Notes: generated from the sequence alone by a model not told the origin. Shown: positions 9,331 to 24,200, numbered from the stretch's first letter. The stretch is 64,000 nucleotides of DNA from Symbiodinium microadriaticum (GCA_001939145.1 LSRX01000178.1:834661-898660), one strand, 5' to 3'. Numbers and translations: made by a program.

Positions 9331-12300
9331 CTTCCCACAACAACCAGGCAACTTCGGGGCTTTACTTTATAGTTAGGAAACAGGTAAAACTGTAATTCTA
9401 TAGCCGACGCAACGCTGGAACAGTCTCCGCATTTTCTGAAGCTATGTTGCGGAAAAGAGATCCAGAAGGATGTCAGCGTGGGCTTTGGAATTTACGGCAC
9501 GTGAGCAGGGGGTTTGAGGTCGAGATTCTGAACTGACCCCCTAACCGTAAACCATGGGCCCTGTAACAGAAACACCCAAAACTGCAGAACCAACGCAAGC
9601 ACCAGCAGCCTACCTGAGCGGCTGCTCGGTGCTGACGGGGCAGTGGCCTTACTCTAGCAGCTCAAGGCCACACGCACTCGCGGAGGTTGCGGATGAGATC
9701 CCAGGATTTATGTAAGTTTGTGCAAGGCTTGGGGCATGAAGCCTAGAGCTTCAGGCTTGGGTTGGTCGAAACAGTGCTTGATTTTGTGATCGACCTTTTT
9801 GGCTAAAGCAGCGTTGCACCCGAAAGCTCTGAAGCCCTTTTTGCAACCCTTCTTAGAAACCCTTAAACCCTAAACCTTTAAACCCTAAAACCTAAACCCC
9901 CTAAACCCTACACCCTATAAACCCTAAACCCCTATAAACCCTATAAACCCTAAACCCAAAACCCTTGAACCCTAAACCCTATAGGATCCTGGGTTCAGCC
10001 ATCGTGGCAGCACTTTGCGGCGGGGGCACTTTACCCTATAGGGGCCCAGATACCAAGAGGGTCCATATATACTACTACTACTACTACTATGGAACTAGGT
10101 CCCCAAAACCATAATAAGGATGGTCTTTTGGGACCCTGATTCCATATTGGTAGTGTGTATGTACCCTCTGCGTTGCCTATATAGTAATTACGCGCAATTG
10201 CTGAGCTCATAAACACCCCCAAAACTACACTTTCTTTCAGATCCGCAAAAGGGGATAATAATATTATGCCCAAAAGCGTACAGTGTTCGCACACAGCTAC
10301 CAAGCAAGTTACTGGTCTACGGGTTAGATTGTTGATGGTATGTGCTTTTAAGGGACAATACCTCACTATATCGGTAACTGGGCTTTTAGGGTTTGTCGGA
10401 GTTTATGATGTATTAGGGCTGTAGGGTCTAGTAGTCTAGGGCTTCGCGCCACACGTCGTTCAGGATGGAGGACTTTGGGGTGTAGGGGTCTTGAGGGGCT
10501 TTGGGTTGATGGGGTTTAGGGGTTTGGGGTTTGAGGGTTTAGGGCTTATAGGGCTCAGGGAGTTTAGGGTGGGAGGGTTTGAGGCCCCAGGGGTTTGTTG
10601 GGTTTAGAGGTTTAGGGTTTGAGGGCTTAGGGTTTATAGGATTTCCCTAAGCCCCAAATAACCTACACTTTTAAGGACTCATATAAAGACATCATATTAA
10701 GGAGCCCTAAAAAGGTAGGTTCTCTAGGGTTCAGGTAGGGCTTAGACAATGCCTTGCAGCATCTGCCTCGGTTCGTACAAAGAGTCGCGCACTTCAAGCC
10801 AGCTAATTCTACCTGATCTTAAAGGAAACTACAGGTGGGGAGTTTAGGGTATATAGGGCTTCCATAAGGCTTCTATAAGGTATATGATCCCCAGTCTTAG
10901 CAGCCTCCAGCCTTCCAATCTCCAGGTCTAGGGTTTAGGATTTAGGGTTTAGGGTTTAGGGAGTTAGATCCCTGGACAACCCCATCCACCTACGCAAATG
11001 GACCACCGACTCACCCACAGATGCCTCCCTGCTCGAATCCAAAAGTACCAAACAAGCTCGATGTGAGGACCATTCCCTAAATCCTATGCCTAAAGCACCC
11101 TTCAGCTTTATCGAGCCGACAGGGTGCAGAGTTACGGAAGTGTATATACGTAACATCAAATGAAAGTAATAAACCCTAACCATTAAACCCTAAATGCTAC
11201 TCCCTAAAGGGATTCGAACTTTATATGGTTTAGGTGAACTCGGCATTGATAACCCTCCAACACACAGAGAGGGAGGCAAGGAATGCAAACACAGACCCTC
11301 AAAGTGATCTCTCTTTTGGGGCTTCGGGTTTAGGGTATACCTAAACCCCAAGTAACCTTCGTTTTTTTAAGGACTCATATAAAGAACTCATATTAAGGAA
11401 CCCAAAAAAGGTAGGTTCTTTAGGGTCCAGGTACATTACAAAAACCGTGATCTCAGGAATTTCCTGACTTGACCGGGTCGTGAGTCTCGCGCAGAGTCCG
11501 CTGCGGCGGCCAGGACCCTTCATGGAGCTGTGACTAAACCCTACAAACCCCTACACCCCTAAACCCTAAACCCTAAACCTTAAACCCCTAAACCCTATAA
11601 ACCCTATAAACCCTATAAACCCTAAACCCCTAAACCCTATAAACCCTATCAGCCCTAAACCCCTAAACCCTATAAACCCTTCAGCCCTAAACCCTATAAA
11701 CCCTATACACCCTATACACCCTATACACCCTATACACCCTATAAACCCTATAAACCCTAAACCCTATAAACCCGATAAACCCTATAAGCCCTAAACCCCC
11801 AAACCCTATAAGCCCTATACCCCATAAACCCTAAACCCTACAACCGAAACAGGTCTTGGGGTCAGGAGTTTGGGGGCTTGGAGGTGACGGGGTGCAGGCC
11901 GTCGTTTGTCAATTCTTGGGCAATAGACTTACGAACCCCGAAACCTAGAACCCGTTGAGGGTTTAGGGTTTAGGGTTTAGGCATCAAGTGTGCTGAAGCT
12001 TGCTGGTTGAGTGTTGAAGCGCTATAGAGGATACCCAATAGCTACATATGACCTGACGTGCAAACCTGCAGCCCTAAACGCATCTGTCGAAATACTGGGC
12101 ACTTGGACCCCTATATACGGCAAATGTTGAACCGTATTTTGTTCAACTACAGCAAAAATGAAACCCGACCCTCGTTCAAGAACTATACCCTTAGTTCCTT
12201 GAACAAAGTGACTTCTGTGCCCTAAGGGTCCATGTACCCAAACAGTATATACCCTGGCCTTAAAGCAGTCCCTCTATAGCTACTTTGGGGGCCAAAGTAT

Positions 12301-15300
12301 AGATATACTTACTATTTGGGGTACATGGACCCTTAAAGGTTTATAAGATTTTCCCTTAGCATCAAAATCGCCCAAAAGCCCTGTATAAGAGCCTTAAAAT
12401 ATCAGTCCTTAGAGCCTTAGGGTACAAGGTTTTGGGTTCCGGGGCATCGTTCGTCCACCAGGCCTGGCCCGACGTGGTCACCTGCTCCCACACGGCGCTG
12501 CCGCTGCCGCCGAGAGACGCGCGCCAGAGGTCCTGCTGAACGTGGGCCTAAAATCTTGAGACCCTTAAAGACGCAATGAACCCTAAACCCCCAGGTACCT
12601 ACTACATAGGGTACTAGAGCCCCTAGGGCCCTATATAGTAGATACCTGCAGGGTTAAGGGAAGCCTAAAATTGCAAAAGGTTCATATATCATCATATAGG
12701 GGTTCATAGTATTACAGGGTATAGGGCCCCTACTTTGAAGGGTCATTCGGTCCTTACGGATTGTATGACTCGAGGCTTCACGCCTTTAGGCTGAGGGGCA
12801 TATATAACCCTAAACCCCTAAACCCCTAAACACTAAACCCAAGGGTTTTTAAGGGGTTGAAGGTTCAGGGCCTGCATGCTTTAATTAGGGCTTCAGCGTT
12901 TGGAAAATTCGGGTTCGGAGGGTACGGTCTATGGGGGCTTGAAAAGGGTGCTTGGTTTTTTTAGGGTTAAACCCTAAACCCTTAACCCCAAGCCCTAAAC
13001 CCTTAGCCCAATGCCCTAAACCCTAAGCCCTAAAGCCTAAACCCTAGACCGGGAGCCCTTGCAGAGAGGGGGTTCGCAACGGTATAGGGTGTTTTGCTTA
13101 GCAGGGACACGGAGTCCAGGGCTTGAAGTGCCGAAATTGAAGAGCGTAGAGGCTTTAGGGTTTGGGGTTTGGGGGATGGGGTTGAGGTCTTGTTTGAGGT
13201 TCCTTGAAGGGTTAAGCAAAGGTTTGGGCTCGGCTTTGTGGTTTGGCTTGAGGGATTATAGGGTCGATATCGTGACCTGGAAGGGAATTCGCGAATATCT
13301 GTATAGTTTGGTACTGAAGCCGAAGAATGAAGAATAGCCACTGGAGTACTTGGCCCAAGAACCCTGAAAAAGCTACCTATCCCAGAAACCTCTCCGCGGA
13401 CCTCCATCACCTGGAGGCTCTCGCCGCCTTTCCGCGTCGGCCGGGTACCGCCATAGACGAAGACCTACCCGAGAAGGGTTAGGGGTGCCACACGGGTTCT
13501 GCAACTAGGTGTAGGGGTTTAAGGTTTAGGGTTTAGGGTTTGGGGTTTAGGATTTACGGTTTAGGGGTTTAAGGTTTAAGGGTTTAGGGGTTTAGGAATT
13601 TGGGGTTTAGGTTCCGAGATGCATTTTCGGAAAAGTAGGTCTGCCTTAGAGGTGCTTGCAGACAGGATGCCAGCATTTAGGCTTCTAGAGGGGGACTCTT
13701 GTCTTCTGAAAATCCCATATATGCTACACTTGCATATACTCGCATCATGCTTCAAATCTTTCATGGCTCTTGCCAGGATTATCGAACTTGGTTGGGAAAA
13801 CCGAGGGATGGGGGGGGGGGTTGGGGTCAAGCATTTAGGGTTCGGGGTGTTAGGTTGAGCTTTGACGCTTTAGAAGCATGTGAACCATAGTTCAGTGTTT
13901 AGGGACCAAGGTTTAGGGCCTGGGGTTTCAGGGTGTAGGCTTGCGGGTTTACATGGTCGGTGGGCTTCGAACTCCGACATCCCCTTCCCCAGACAGCCCT
14001 CAAATCCCGAACCTGAGTCTTTAACTCACCAGCACCCAAGTGCATAGTTTCCACATCTTTCATGCCTGAAAAGCTCGCAAACACACTGGCATGTACATTG
14101 TGTTGTCAAACAAGCTATCCCGCATTGACATATGTACGACTTGTACCTATGTCTATGTACATGTGTGCACGGCAAGGGGGCGCTGTAGCATAGAGTACAG
14201 TTGGGACGGGCGCAAGCTGCCTTAGCCTGTTGCCTTGTAGTTCATGGAGTAGCAGCAGACTGATCCCGTCCTACAGTGAGCCGCTTCATTGATGACTCAC
14301 AGTTCACTCCGCATGTGGCCTTTCGCGGGGTTCAGATCTCGTGCCACGAATGCTTGTACCCATGTACAGTACGTCGGTACTTTGGCCCTTCAGGAAGAAG
14401 TGTAGTGTAATGATTTCGCTACATGGACCCTGAACCGAAGTGGAGTGTAGTGCACCCTGAACCGAAGTGTGGTGTAGTGATTTCGGTACATGTACCGTGA
14501 ATCCTGAACTCCCAAAAACCCTGCAAAAGCCTCAAACCCTGAGTAAACCCTGAACCCCTCCGCACCGCTGCCGCTGCCGCGAACAGCGCGCCGCCGGCGC
14601 GTGCGCCGGGCTTTGGGCCGCGACGGTCGCTCGGAAGAAGACCTGTCGCTGCCGAAGGTACCACTTTCCCCCTGAAAGCACCTACCTTTTCAAGGACCTA
14701 AAGAAAGAAAGCATATTGAGGGGCACTAAACATATAGGTTTCTGAGGGTCCAGGTAGAGGTGTTTGCGATTGACTTGACTTAAACTATTCATCAGAAGAT
14801 CTAGACTAACTAGGCAAATCGTAGTGTGTACTATGTAACCCTACGCTATAATCATAATCATATGAATCATATCATAGCAACTTGGAAATCAGCTTCCTAA
14901 CAAGAAAAGCTTGAGGAAGACCACGACCTCCAATGCCTTTTCTCTATAATGGCCCATGTACCCAAATAGGGTTTAGGGTTTAGGGGTTTAGGGTGTAGGG
15001 TCTTAGGGGATAGTCCTTACATATGTACTTTGGGGCCAAAGTATATACCAGTTGGGTACATGGACCCTTACCCTTTGATTGAGAGGAGTACCTGCTCAGT
15101 GGCCAGTGGATCCACGAGAAGATAGGAACTTAGACACGCAATGTTGGGTTTTCATCTCTCACTGGAACATGTAGTCGCTCTGTATGTAGCACGGTGAAAT
15201 CATGTGAACTATTTCTTAATCAATCTATGTCGAGCTACGTCCGTCACCGTCGTCTCCTCCACTCCATCTTTCTCTGCATCTCTGTGCATTTGTTGCCCTC

Positions 15301-18300
15301 ATGCTCGCCTAGCAGACTTAGAGTTTCGGGCTTTGCACCCCCGGGTTCGGTCTGAAGTAGACTTGTGGTTGCAGGGCGTTGATGGGAGATTCGGGGACCC
15401 TGATATAGACTATAGACCCACATGAGGAGAGCTGTAAAGGCTTAAGTATCCGACATAAGTGGGACCTGGCAGTATAAATGTTAAGACACCGCCCGCGGGT
15501 ACAGCTCTCAAAGTTCACACTTTTCTGGTGCTTGGTGGGTATGGCATAGTCTCGGGACCCTAAACCACAAACCCAAAGCCCCTAAAGACTCGACTAGCGG
15601 AGTTCTGGGGCCCTGTTACACATGGGAAGCTCTCTAAATTAGGGTCCCTTTGGGGGTCCTTTTTTTTATAAGGGTGCCGTACTATATTTGGGACTTACAA
15701 AGGGACCCTAATTTAGAGAACTATTCACATGCACCGTCACCTCCCGACGAGCGCTCAACCATGAGAGTTGCAATTCTCAACATCCTGAAACGCAGGTGCC
15801 GGATTGAAAGCTTCCACCTCTCGATGCCCTACGCCTCTAAACCATATACACTCCAAAACTCGAGAAGCTCTCAGTGTTTCCTTATAGCTGTTTCGGAAGT
15901 CTATACTAAAAACTTGCAGTTTTAGGTTCACCTTTAGATGCTCATTATAGCTGCTTCGGAACTCTATATAGTAAAACAACTTTGAGCTCTAGGTTCACCT
16001 TCCCTAAACCCTAAACCCTAAACCCCGTTTGTCAGCCAAAGGACGCCAGGTGTGGCTTGGCAGGTGCAGGGCGTAGAAGTCGTCCTGGGCTCTGCACATT
16101 TGCTGTGGAGAAGCTCCTTGTTTAGGGTTTAGGGTTTAGGGCTTAGGGTTTAGGGTTTAGGGTTTAGGGTTGCATTGCTGCAACGTCCCTGTGAGGTGCA
16201 GGTCTGGCTAATGACCTCTGACGTCCAACGTAGCTAGAAATCTTGGCTTGCTACAAGGGTACCATCTACAAGAAACAAGTTCAAGGTAATCGCAACGAGC
16301 GAACCGGGCCGCGACGACGTCGAAAAGCGGAAAGCAGTGGCAGCAGGCACAAGCATCCGCCACAAACATCTCTGCAACCTCCGCCAGAATGAGCCCGGAG
16401 CACCAATGCAGCACAAGCGACCCTGAACCCTAAACCCCTCAACCCTAAACCCCTAAACCCCTAAACCCCTAAACCCTAAACCCCTCAACCCCTAAACCCC
16501 TAAACCCCTAAAACCCTAAACCCCTTAATTCAGGAATATACCTTAAATCCTAATATTAAGGCCCCTATAATTTAAGGTATATTCCTGAACTAAATTAGAG
16601 GGGCCTTAATATTATGATTTAAGGTATATTCCTGAATTAGGGTCAATAGGGTTCTCTGGGTCATGACAGGCGGGCATCCAGGTACGTCGCTCGTCGCTTC
16701 CTGTCTTCGGAGAAGCCGCCAAACAAGACCTCAGCGACTACCAGGACTTGTTTAGGGTTTAGGGTTTCATCTCTACGCCCCTTGGAAGTCTTCAACATTT
16801 AATCAGCAAACACAATGAGGCAACACCAGTTACATACAGAGACCACAACTCCCGAAACTGGCATATTCTGTGCCCAGTATTTACAACGCGAACATAGCTG
16901 CAGTGTTGTTGTTGCAGTAAACACGGCGATTGCTGACACGCACACTTGCTGAAAGCTTCCTGCACTGAGGATACATGCTCGATTCTCTCGACATCTCGCA
17001 ATGACAGCTCGCAGCCATCTCTGGTGTGGAATTGTACAACGTCAACTACAAACTCACGAGCCTACTGCGAGGTTCACAACTTCGGCAGATGTAACTGCTG
17101 GGGAGCTACACGATCCAAACAGATTCTATTAAGTTCTCCCACTCGGAATTGTCTCAATCCTGGACCCTTGAACCGAAAACCCATCAGAGACAAAATCTCG
17201 TAATGTCACCCTAGTCGACCTCAAAGGACCGCGCCAGGAGAGCGTTTCAATTGCTATAGTACACGGTCGAAGAGGCTCATGTCTGGTTTCACGAAGAAGC
17301 CTAGCTGTGTCTGCTACCAATCACTACACATAGTGTAACTGAAACCCTCAACTCCTCTAAAAGCGTAGGCGCTACACCCTAAGCCCCCGGACCTATGATT
17401 CCAAAGCTCTTGGAATGTTTGGAAGCTTTCAACAACTCCGAAGCTCAACACAGTGAATAGGCCCAGTGCTTACCACCAACCCCCCCACCCCCGCCCAACC
17501 AGAAAAGCTTCCCTCCGCAGCCATAAAGCATCTAAAGACTTCGTTCCGGAACGTTTTTATCGAAACACTTCAAGGCCACAAGCATAGACTGCTCTGACAT
17601 GTAGGGTACCCTACTTTACCCAGAGGGTCCATATATAGACTACCGTTATATATGGTCATATATGGACGACCCTCTTGGTTACAAGCCCTATGCCTTAGCT
17701 AAGTCTTCTGGCGGCATCGCGGCGGCATAGTCGCCGGCGGCGGCCATGCGATGTCCCGAACGTGGGTCAGGCGCCGACCCCTGTGCCTGGTCAGGGCGGA
17801 TTTAGCCTTTCCGGTTTTTTGGGTGAGCTCCCAAAATCTAGAAGTTTAGGGTCGTGCTTTCGGGTTTAGGGTTTGGGGGGGCTTAATGCTTAGGGTTTAG
17901 GGGTTCCGGCTGCCGGTTTGAAAGCAGGCTTCATGTTAAAGGGCCCTGTTTCCAGCTGCCCCGAACTTAAGAAGCTCAGGAGGGTCGGGTTCGGGCTCTT
18001 GTTCATGAAGAAGGTGTACTAGGTTCATATTAAGGGTGTAGACAGTGTAGGGTTTATTTAGGGTTTATACTCAGGACCCTAAACTTTAAAAACCCAAATA
18101 AACACTACACCCTAGCCCTAAACCCTTAACCCTTAATATAAACCCTACATGAACCATAAACCCCAAATAAACCCTAAATAACCCCTAAATAAATAATCCC
18201 TACACGCTGAATCTTAAACCCTAAATAAACACTACACCCTAAACCCTAAACATAGACCCTAGATAAACCTTACACCTAAACCCTAAAATTAACCCATAAA

Positions 18301-19796
18301 TGAACACCCATAAACCTGAATAAACCCTAAATCCTAAATAAAAACCCAAATAACCCCCAAAACCCCAAATAAACCCTATAAGCCCTAAAACGACCTCGAT
18401 CTTCTCCCAGCGCGACCCAGGCCGGCCAGCGGCATCAAAGCGCCAAAGGTCGCTGAACTGGCCTTCGGTTTAGGGTTTAGGGTTTAGGGCTTCTGGCTTA
18501 GGGTTTAAGGTTTAGAGTTCAGGGCTTGTGGGTTTTTGTTGGGGTTTAAGGAGTTTAGGGCTTGTGGGTGTTTTGTGNATCAAAGCGCCAAAGGTCGCTG
18601 AACTGGCCTTCGGTTTAGGGTTTAGGGTTTAGGGCTTCTGGCTTAGGGTTTAAGGTTTAGAGTTCAGGGCTTGTGGGTTTTTGTTGGGGGGGTCTTCGGT
18701 GTAGGTTTAGGGTTTAGGATTTAGAGTTTAGAGTTTAGGGCTTGTGGGGTATTTTGGGGGTTTAAGGAGTTTAGGGCTTGTGGGTGTTTTGTGTCGGGTT
18801 TAAGGAGTTTAGAGCTTGTGGTTCTTTTTGGAGGCCTAAGGAGTCTCGGGCTTAGGGGGTTTAGGGTCTAGTGTTTTTGGTGGTTTCAGGAGTTTAGGGC
18901 TTTGGGGGTTTAGGGTTTAGTGGCTCTTGGGGTTTAGGGTTTAGAGGAATTAGGGTTTAGGGCCAGGGTTTAGGCCTTATGAGCGTGGCATCGAGTTGCT
19001 TGTTTTTTGTGGGTTGGGGGTGGTGGGGATCTGGGCCTCAGCATATGATTCCAACCCTAAACCCTAAACCCTATAAGCCCTAAGCCCTAAACCCGACACC
19101 GAGTACCGGGTTCGATTCTTTGCAGCCGCACGCAGCTGATCCCCAAAACGGTCCTTGAAGCTGGTTTTCCCATTGGGTAGGTGGGTTTCCCTCTGTCCCT
19201 GTGCCCAAGTAAGGGTTCGTTTTTTAGAGTTCCTTTAAAGGGTTCCATAAGGATACCACAAGGATTTAGGGTTCAGGATTAAGGGTCCATGTCCCCAAAT
19301 AGCTTGTACTTTGGCCCCAAGGCGCAACCATATACGTATAAGCTACCTTTAGGCCAAGGTATATACGAGCTGGGTACATAGACCCTCAACTTAGGGATTG
19401 ATGCCCTCAAATCTTGCAGACACTCTCAGAGGTCAAGACCTGGTGCTTCGAACACGGATCTCCACGTAAATCCCCCAACACGGAATCCTCAACCCCCAAA
19501 CCCTACAACCCTAGACCCTTAATCCTAACCCTATATTGTATTACTATATAAATCTTAAACCCTGTAACCTTATAATTATAATCCTAACCTTATATTTATA
19601 ATTATTACATAAACCCTGAACTCCCGAACCCATTCATGCACTTTAAGCACTGCAGCTCAGAGTGGCGGTAGCGCTTCTGATCTCGGCTCGACCACTCTCC
19701 ACCGAAGACGTACACCTCGGACAGAGTCGCACAGAATTGCCCGACAGACCCGCATATGTACACATATAGACATACATACCTGTGTATATATGTCTG

Positions 19797-19829
<33 letters not shown>

Positions 19830-19952
19830 TGGAGTTGCGCCCCTATCGACCATCCTTTACTATGGCTTTGGGGACCTGATTCCATAATAGTTGAAAGTAT
19901 TTTTTGGTAGTGTGCGTGTATATACATATACATACATACATACATACAGACA

Positions 19953-19983
<31 letters not shown>

Positions 19984-20298
19984 GCATGTGTAGATCCTCT
20001 AGGTTATGGCTTCAAGCATAGCAAGAGTTTGAGGGATTTCTACCATCCATATCGGGTCTTTCTTTCATCACAGTCTCAATCTTCCCTTTCTTGTTGAGGC
20101 AAACCCACCCTGAAGATGTGCAGCGGCAGAACATTTCGTGCATGCCAAGATTATAAGACCTTGAAACTCCTGTAACTTGAAACACTGTTCATTGGCATGA
20201 ACCCGGAACATGCGCGGTTTGGTGCCGCGTGATGCAATCAAACAGCAAGGCATTATCTAGGGGCGTTCATGATTAGAACAGGGGGCTGGGGTGGTGTG

Positions 20299-20335
<37 letters not shown>

Positions 20336-21196
20336 TTTATAAGGAAACCAAACGAACTAACACATCTGATTGTCCAGGCCTCTATAGTAGGATAGGTGGC
20401 AATAAGGACAAGACACCGAAAAAAAAAGAGCGCCGGTAACCTTTCCGACCGACCGGAGGGTACTGAGATTCTGGTTGGCTTTTAAAGACTTTCACGATTT
20501 CGATATGGGCGAGACTGCACGTTTGAAGGATGCAAATCGGGTTCTACACCCCAAACCCTTTCACCCTAAACCCATTGGGGTTGACTGAACAAGGCCCAGC
20601 TGCGAAGTTGTTCCACGGCACTGCCTGCTATGCAGCTCAGGGCATCCAGACTCAAGCTGGAAGTTTGAGGCTTAGGTCCTGCAGGCCCCCATGTTGACAG
20701 CCGAAGACGAACATCGACGTACATCGTAATCATCAAACACAAATGGAAAACAAAGCGACGACTGAACCTTCACCCCTCAACCCCAAACCATGAACCCCTT
20801 TACATCCTGATCCCCAAGTCCCAAGCCCCATCGATCGATCTATCTATCCGACACCACAAAAGTCGAAAGCAAGAGGATATAAGTACTCTACTGGAGGGTT
20901 TAAGGTTTGGTGTTGTGGGTTTGGGGTTCTAGGATGAAGCCCAAACGGAACTGTGCCCCTGAATCTCAAACCCTCATGCCCTAGAACAACCCCTTGGGCG
21001 GTAGAGCTTCGGGCTTGGCGGTTTAGGGTTTAGGGTTAAGGGGGGTGGAGGGACTCTTCCCTTCGCCTGGTGTGCGGAGCGCGCATCCGGTCCCGGGATC
21101 ATCGGCACGGCCGAGTACAGTTTCCTTGGGGGAGTGGGAAAGTTTCAAGATGTAGTTCCCAAAGGGTCCCAAGTACCTACATAGTGGAATGTAAGG

Positions 21197-21234
<38 letters not shown>

Positions 21235-24200
21235 TATTAGGAACTATTATGACTTCGGGAAGTATGCGCCGTAGCAGTACAAAGGACCTTTTGGGGTTTG
21301 GGTGGGCTTCTAGGGTTTAAGAGGTTTTTCTTGTGGATTGACAGGGGTTTGTAGGGGGCTGACGGAGCTGGTAGGGTTTATAGGTGGTTGGGAAAGTCTA
21401 AGTAAGGGGGCTTATATGGCTCTTAGAGAGGCTTTGTCGGGTTTGTTATATTAGAGGCGGACGGCCCCTAGCCCTAGATTCTTTAAGGCTTTCGGGATTG
21501 AAAATCAAGGTTGATGACTTGCGCTGTGGCGACAAAAAGGAGTCGCAAGCCGACAGTTAACCCCCCGGCTCCTTCGAAACTAAAGAGGGCTGCGAACCTC
21601 AACTCTAAACCCTATACCTAAGCCTGAACCCTAAATGTAGGAGACTCCTAGATCCAAACCCACTCAGGATCCAAGTCTTGTGGTCTTTAGGATTTCGATT
21701 TGCAGCACATTTCTAAGATGAAGCAACCCTCGCCCACTGAGTTGCAGCCAAAGATCTCCCAAGGCAGAGGCACATCTGTCTCCACTTTGCCTCGTGCCCG
21801 AACTAATTATAGTAGGTTTAGGGTTTAGGGTCTAGGGTACCCCTAAGCGACCCAAACTAATTATGCCAGGTTGATTTAGGGTTTAGGATTTAGGGTACCC
21901 CTTAGTGACCCAAAGTGACCCTCTTGGTAACCCTTGTTGTGCTTCAGAGTCCCATGGCGGTCTCGGGGCTTCGGGGTAAATCTGCAGAGCCCCGCCTAAG
22001 GGCCCAAGGGACGCAGTAAGTAAGGTTATAAGCACGGCTCTAACTAGGGTGACCTCCTAAGTAGCACTTATAGCCCGGATCGTAACCCAAGTTACTAAGT
22101 CCCAAACCCTAAACCCCAAACACCTGATAAACCCCCAAACCCTAAACAGTCGCTTGAGCCTTTAACAGGTAGAGCACCCGAAAAACCATAAGTCCTGAAG
22201 CACCCAAGTTTCGGTGATCCGAAACCCTTAAAGCGCCCACGCCGGAGAGACCCGTCGGTATGCCTGTGGTCCATTTTCCCTGCCTTTTTTGTAGACTTGT
22301 ATATAGAAGGAAGAAACCATCACAAGGAAACCTACAAGTGGAGGTTTTTTTCACTACAGCTAGGGTTTAGGGCTTAAGGTTTAAAGCTCTAAACCTGTGA
22401 GACCCAGCGACCAAGCCTTAGGGTCCTAGTTTAGTACTGTACGTACTCAAGCTAATGTAAGGGTCTTGCTGATTAGGCTAGCGTTTTGAGCTCCTCTGGG
22501 CTCCTTCATCGTACTATGAAAATAAGGTACCCTAAGAGAAATATTGGTCATTATTTAGGCTTCCAGATTATGTGACACCTGTTTGCCTAAGCACTGTGTA
22601 GATTTCTAGGGAAGGCTACAGCGATATCCCAAGGAGTCCCAGGGCTTTTCGGCTTCTGAGGCTCTGGAACCCCACACCGTGTGGTCCAGCCGATCATTTG
22701 GAACATTCGTGCACTGTATCCATACGGCTTTCTGCCCATAAATGCCATCGCCAGATATTGTCTTCTTGTAAAGGTCGATGTGCATTTTCTTGTTAGTTTC
22801 GGGAGCCTCCTGTCCTGTCAGAATGAAGCACCGGGCAAAAGATTCTACTTGCTTCCGCAGCTCGTCGTCCAGGTGCCAGATGTTGGGATCAAAGAAGCTG
22901 TAGTTGTGTTTGTACATCTCCGAAATGTGGAGGGAATATAGACTCTGGCCGATGCCACCTGGCGAAATGCCTATAAAGCAGCGGTCCAGTCTAGGTGTTT
23001 TACGGGGTCCTAAACTTCTAAACCCTATAAGGTCTTAGCGGCCCCTAAATACCCTATTCCTAGGCCCGAAAGGGCTTCAGAGGCCCCTGAATCTCAAACC
23101 CTCATGCCCTAGTTCGGGCTTGGCGGTTTAGGGTTTAGGGGGGGTGGAGGGAGAATCGGAATCCGAGCTCATCCTCGTGTAAGGAGCCGGAAGGCAAAGA
23201 AACTCGGAACCCAAGCTTAATGTTGGGGGTTTGTGACGCGACAATGGGGCTGGGGTAGCAACAAAAATAACTATACAGGGCCTATATGAGGGAACAGTAG
23301 TACTAAGTGCTCGCAAGCCCTTAAACGACCCAAGACAAGGACAACAACACTGAAGCCAGAAGGCAAAACGTCCCTGATACTTGCAAGGAGCTGCTATGAG
23401 CTATAAATTTTTAATAGGGTATGCATGCTGGTCTATGGGGGTATTTAGAGCGACACACGGGGCGTTTGGAGCTTAGTTTAGGGTTTGTTCTCAGAGGTTT
23501 GCTGCTAATCCGCAACGAGAAAGGCTTGAGGTTTAGGGTTTGGGGCTTTTAGGGTTTAGGGGGTTGAGGGGGTTTAGGGTTTTTTTAGGGTCATAAAACA
23601 TCTGTCCAAGGGGCCAAGATCCAGTCGATAAAGGTCCTGATTTGGAGCCGGGTTTCGAGGATTTGAGAAATATGGTTGATGATATAAATCCTGCATTACC
23701 CAAGGGTTTAGGGGTTGAGGGGTTTAGGGGTTGAGGGGTTTAGGGGTTTAGGGCTCTAGGGTTCCTATGGTTGATGATATAAATCCTGCATTACCCATAA
23801 TAAGGAATATACCATAAGTCCCATGGTTTAAGGTCCTTAAGGTAATGCAGGATTTATATCATCAACAGTATGGGGCTTTTTTGAGGCATACTGGTGAGTG
23901 CAAACGTTGGGTGTCATTTTGGGGACACTTGCGATCATCACAGACCTGCCTCACTTGGATGTCGGAAACAGTCTGGGTTTGGGTTTCAAGCGAAGCACAT
24001 TCTGACAGTATAACTTTCGCCTTTTATTGAACACCGCCTACCCCTGACACACGTTTCGGAAAATCCTCCTAAATGCATCACCCCCTGTTGAAACCCGTTC
24101 TGATTTTGGCCGTTTTGGGGCGAGGGCAATGCAAGAGCCGGAGCATGAGACAGCGCCAGAGCAACTGCAGGAGAACCAGCAAGAGCAGCAGCAAAACCAG

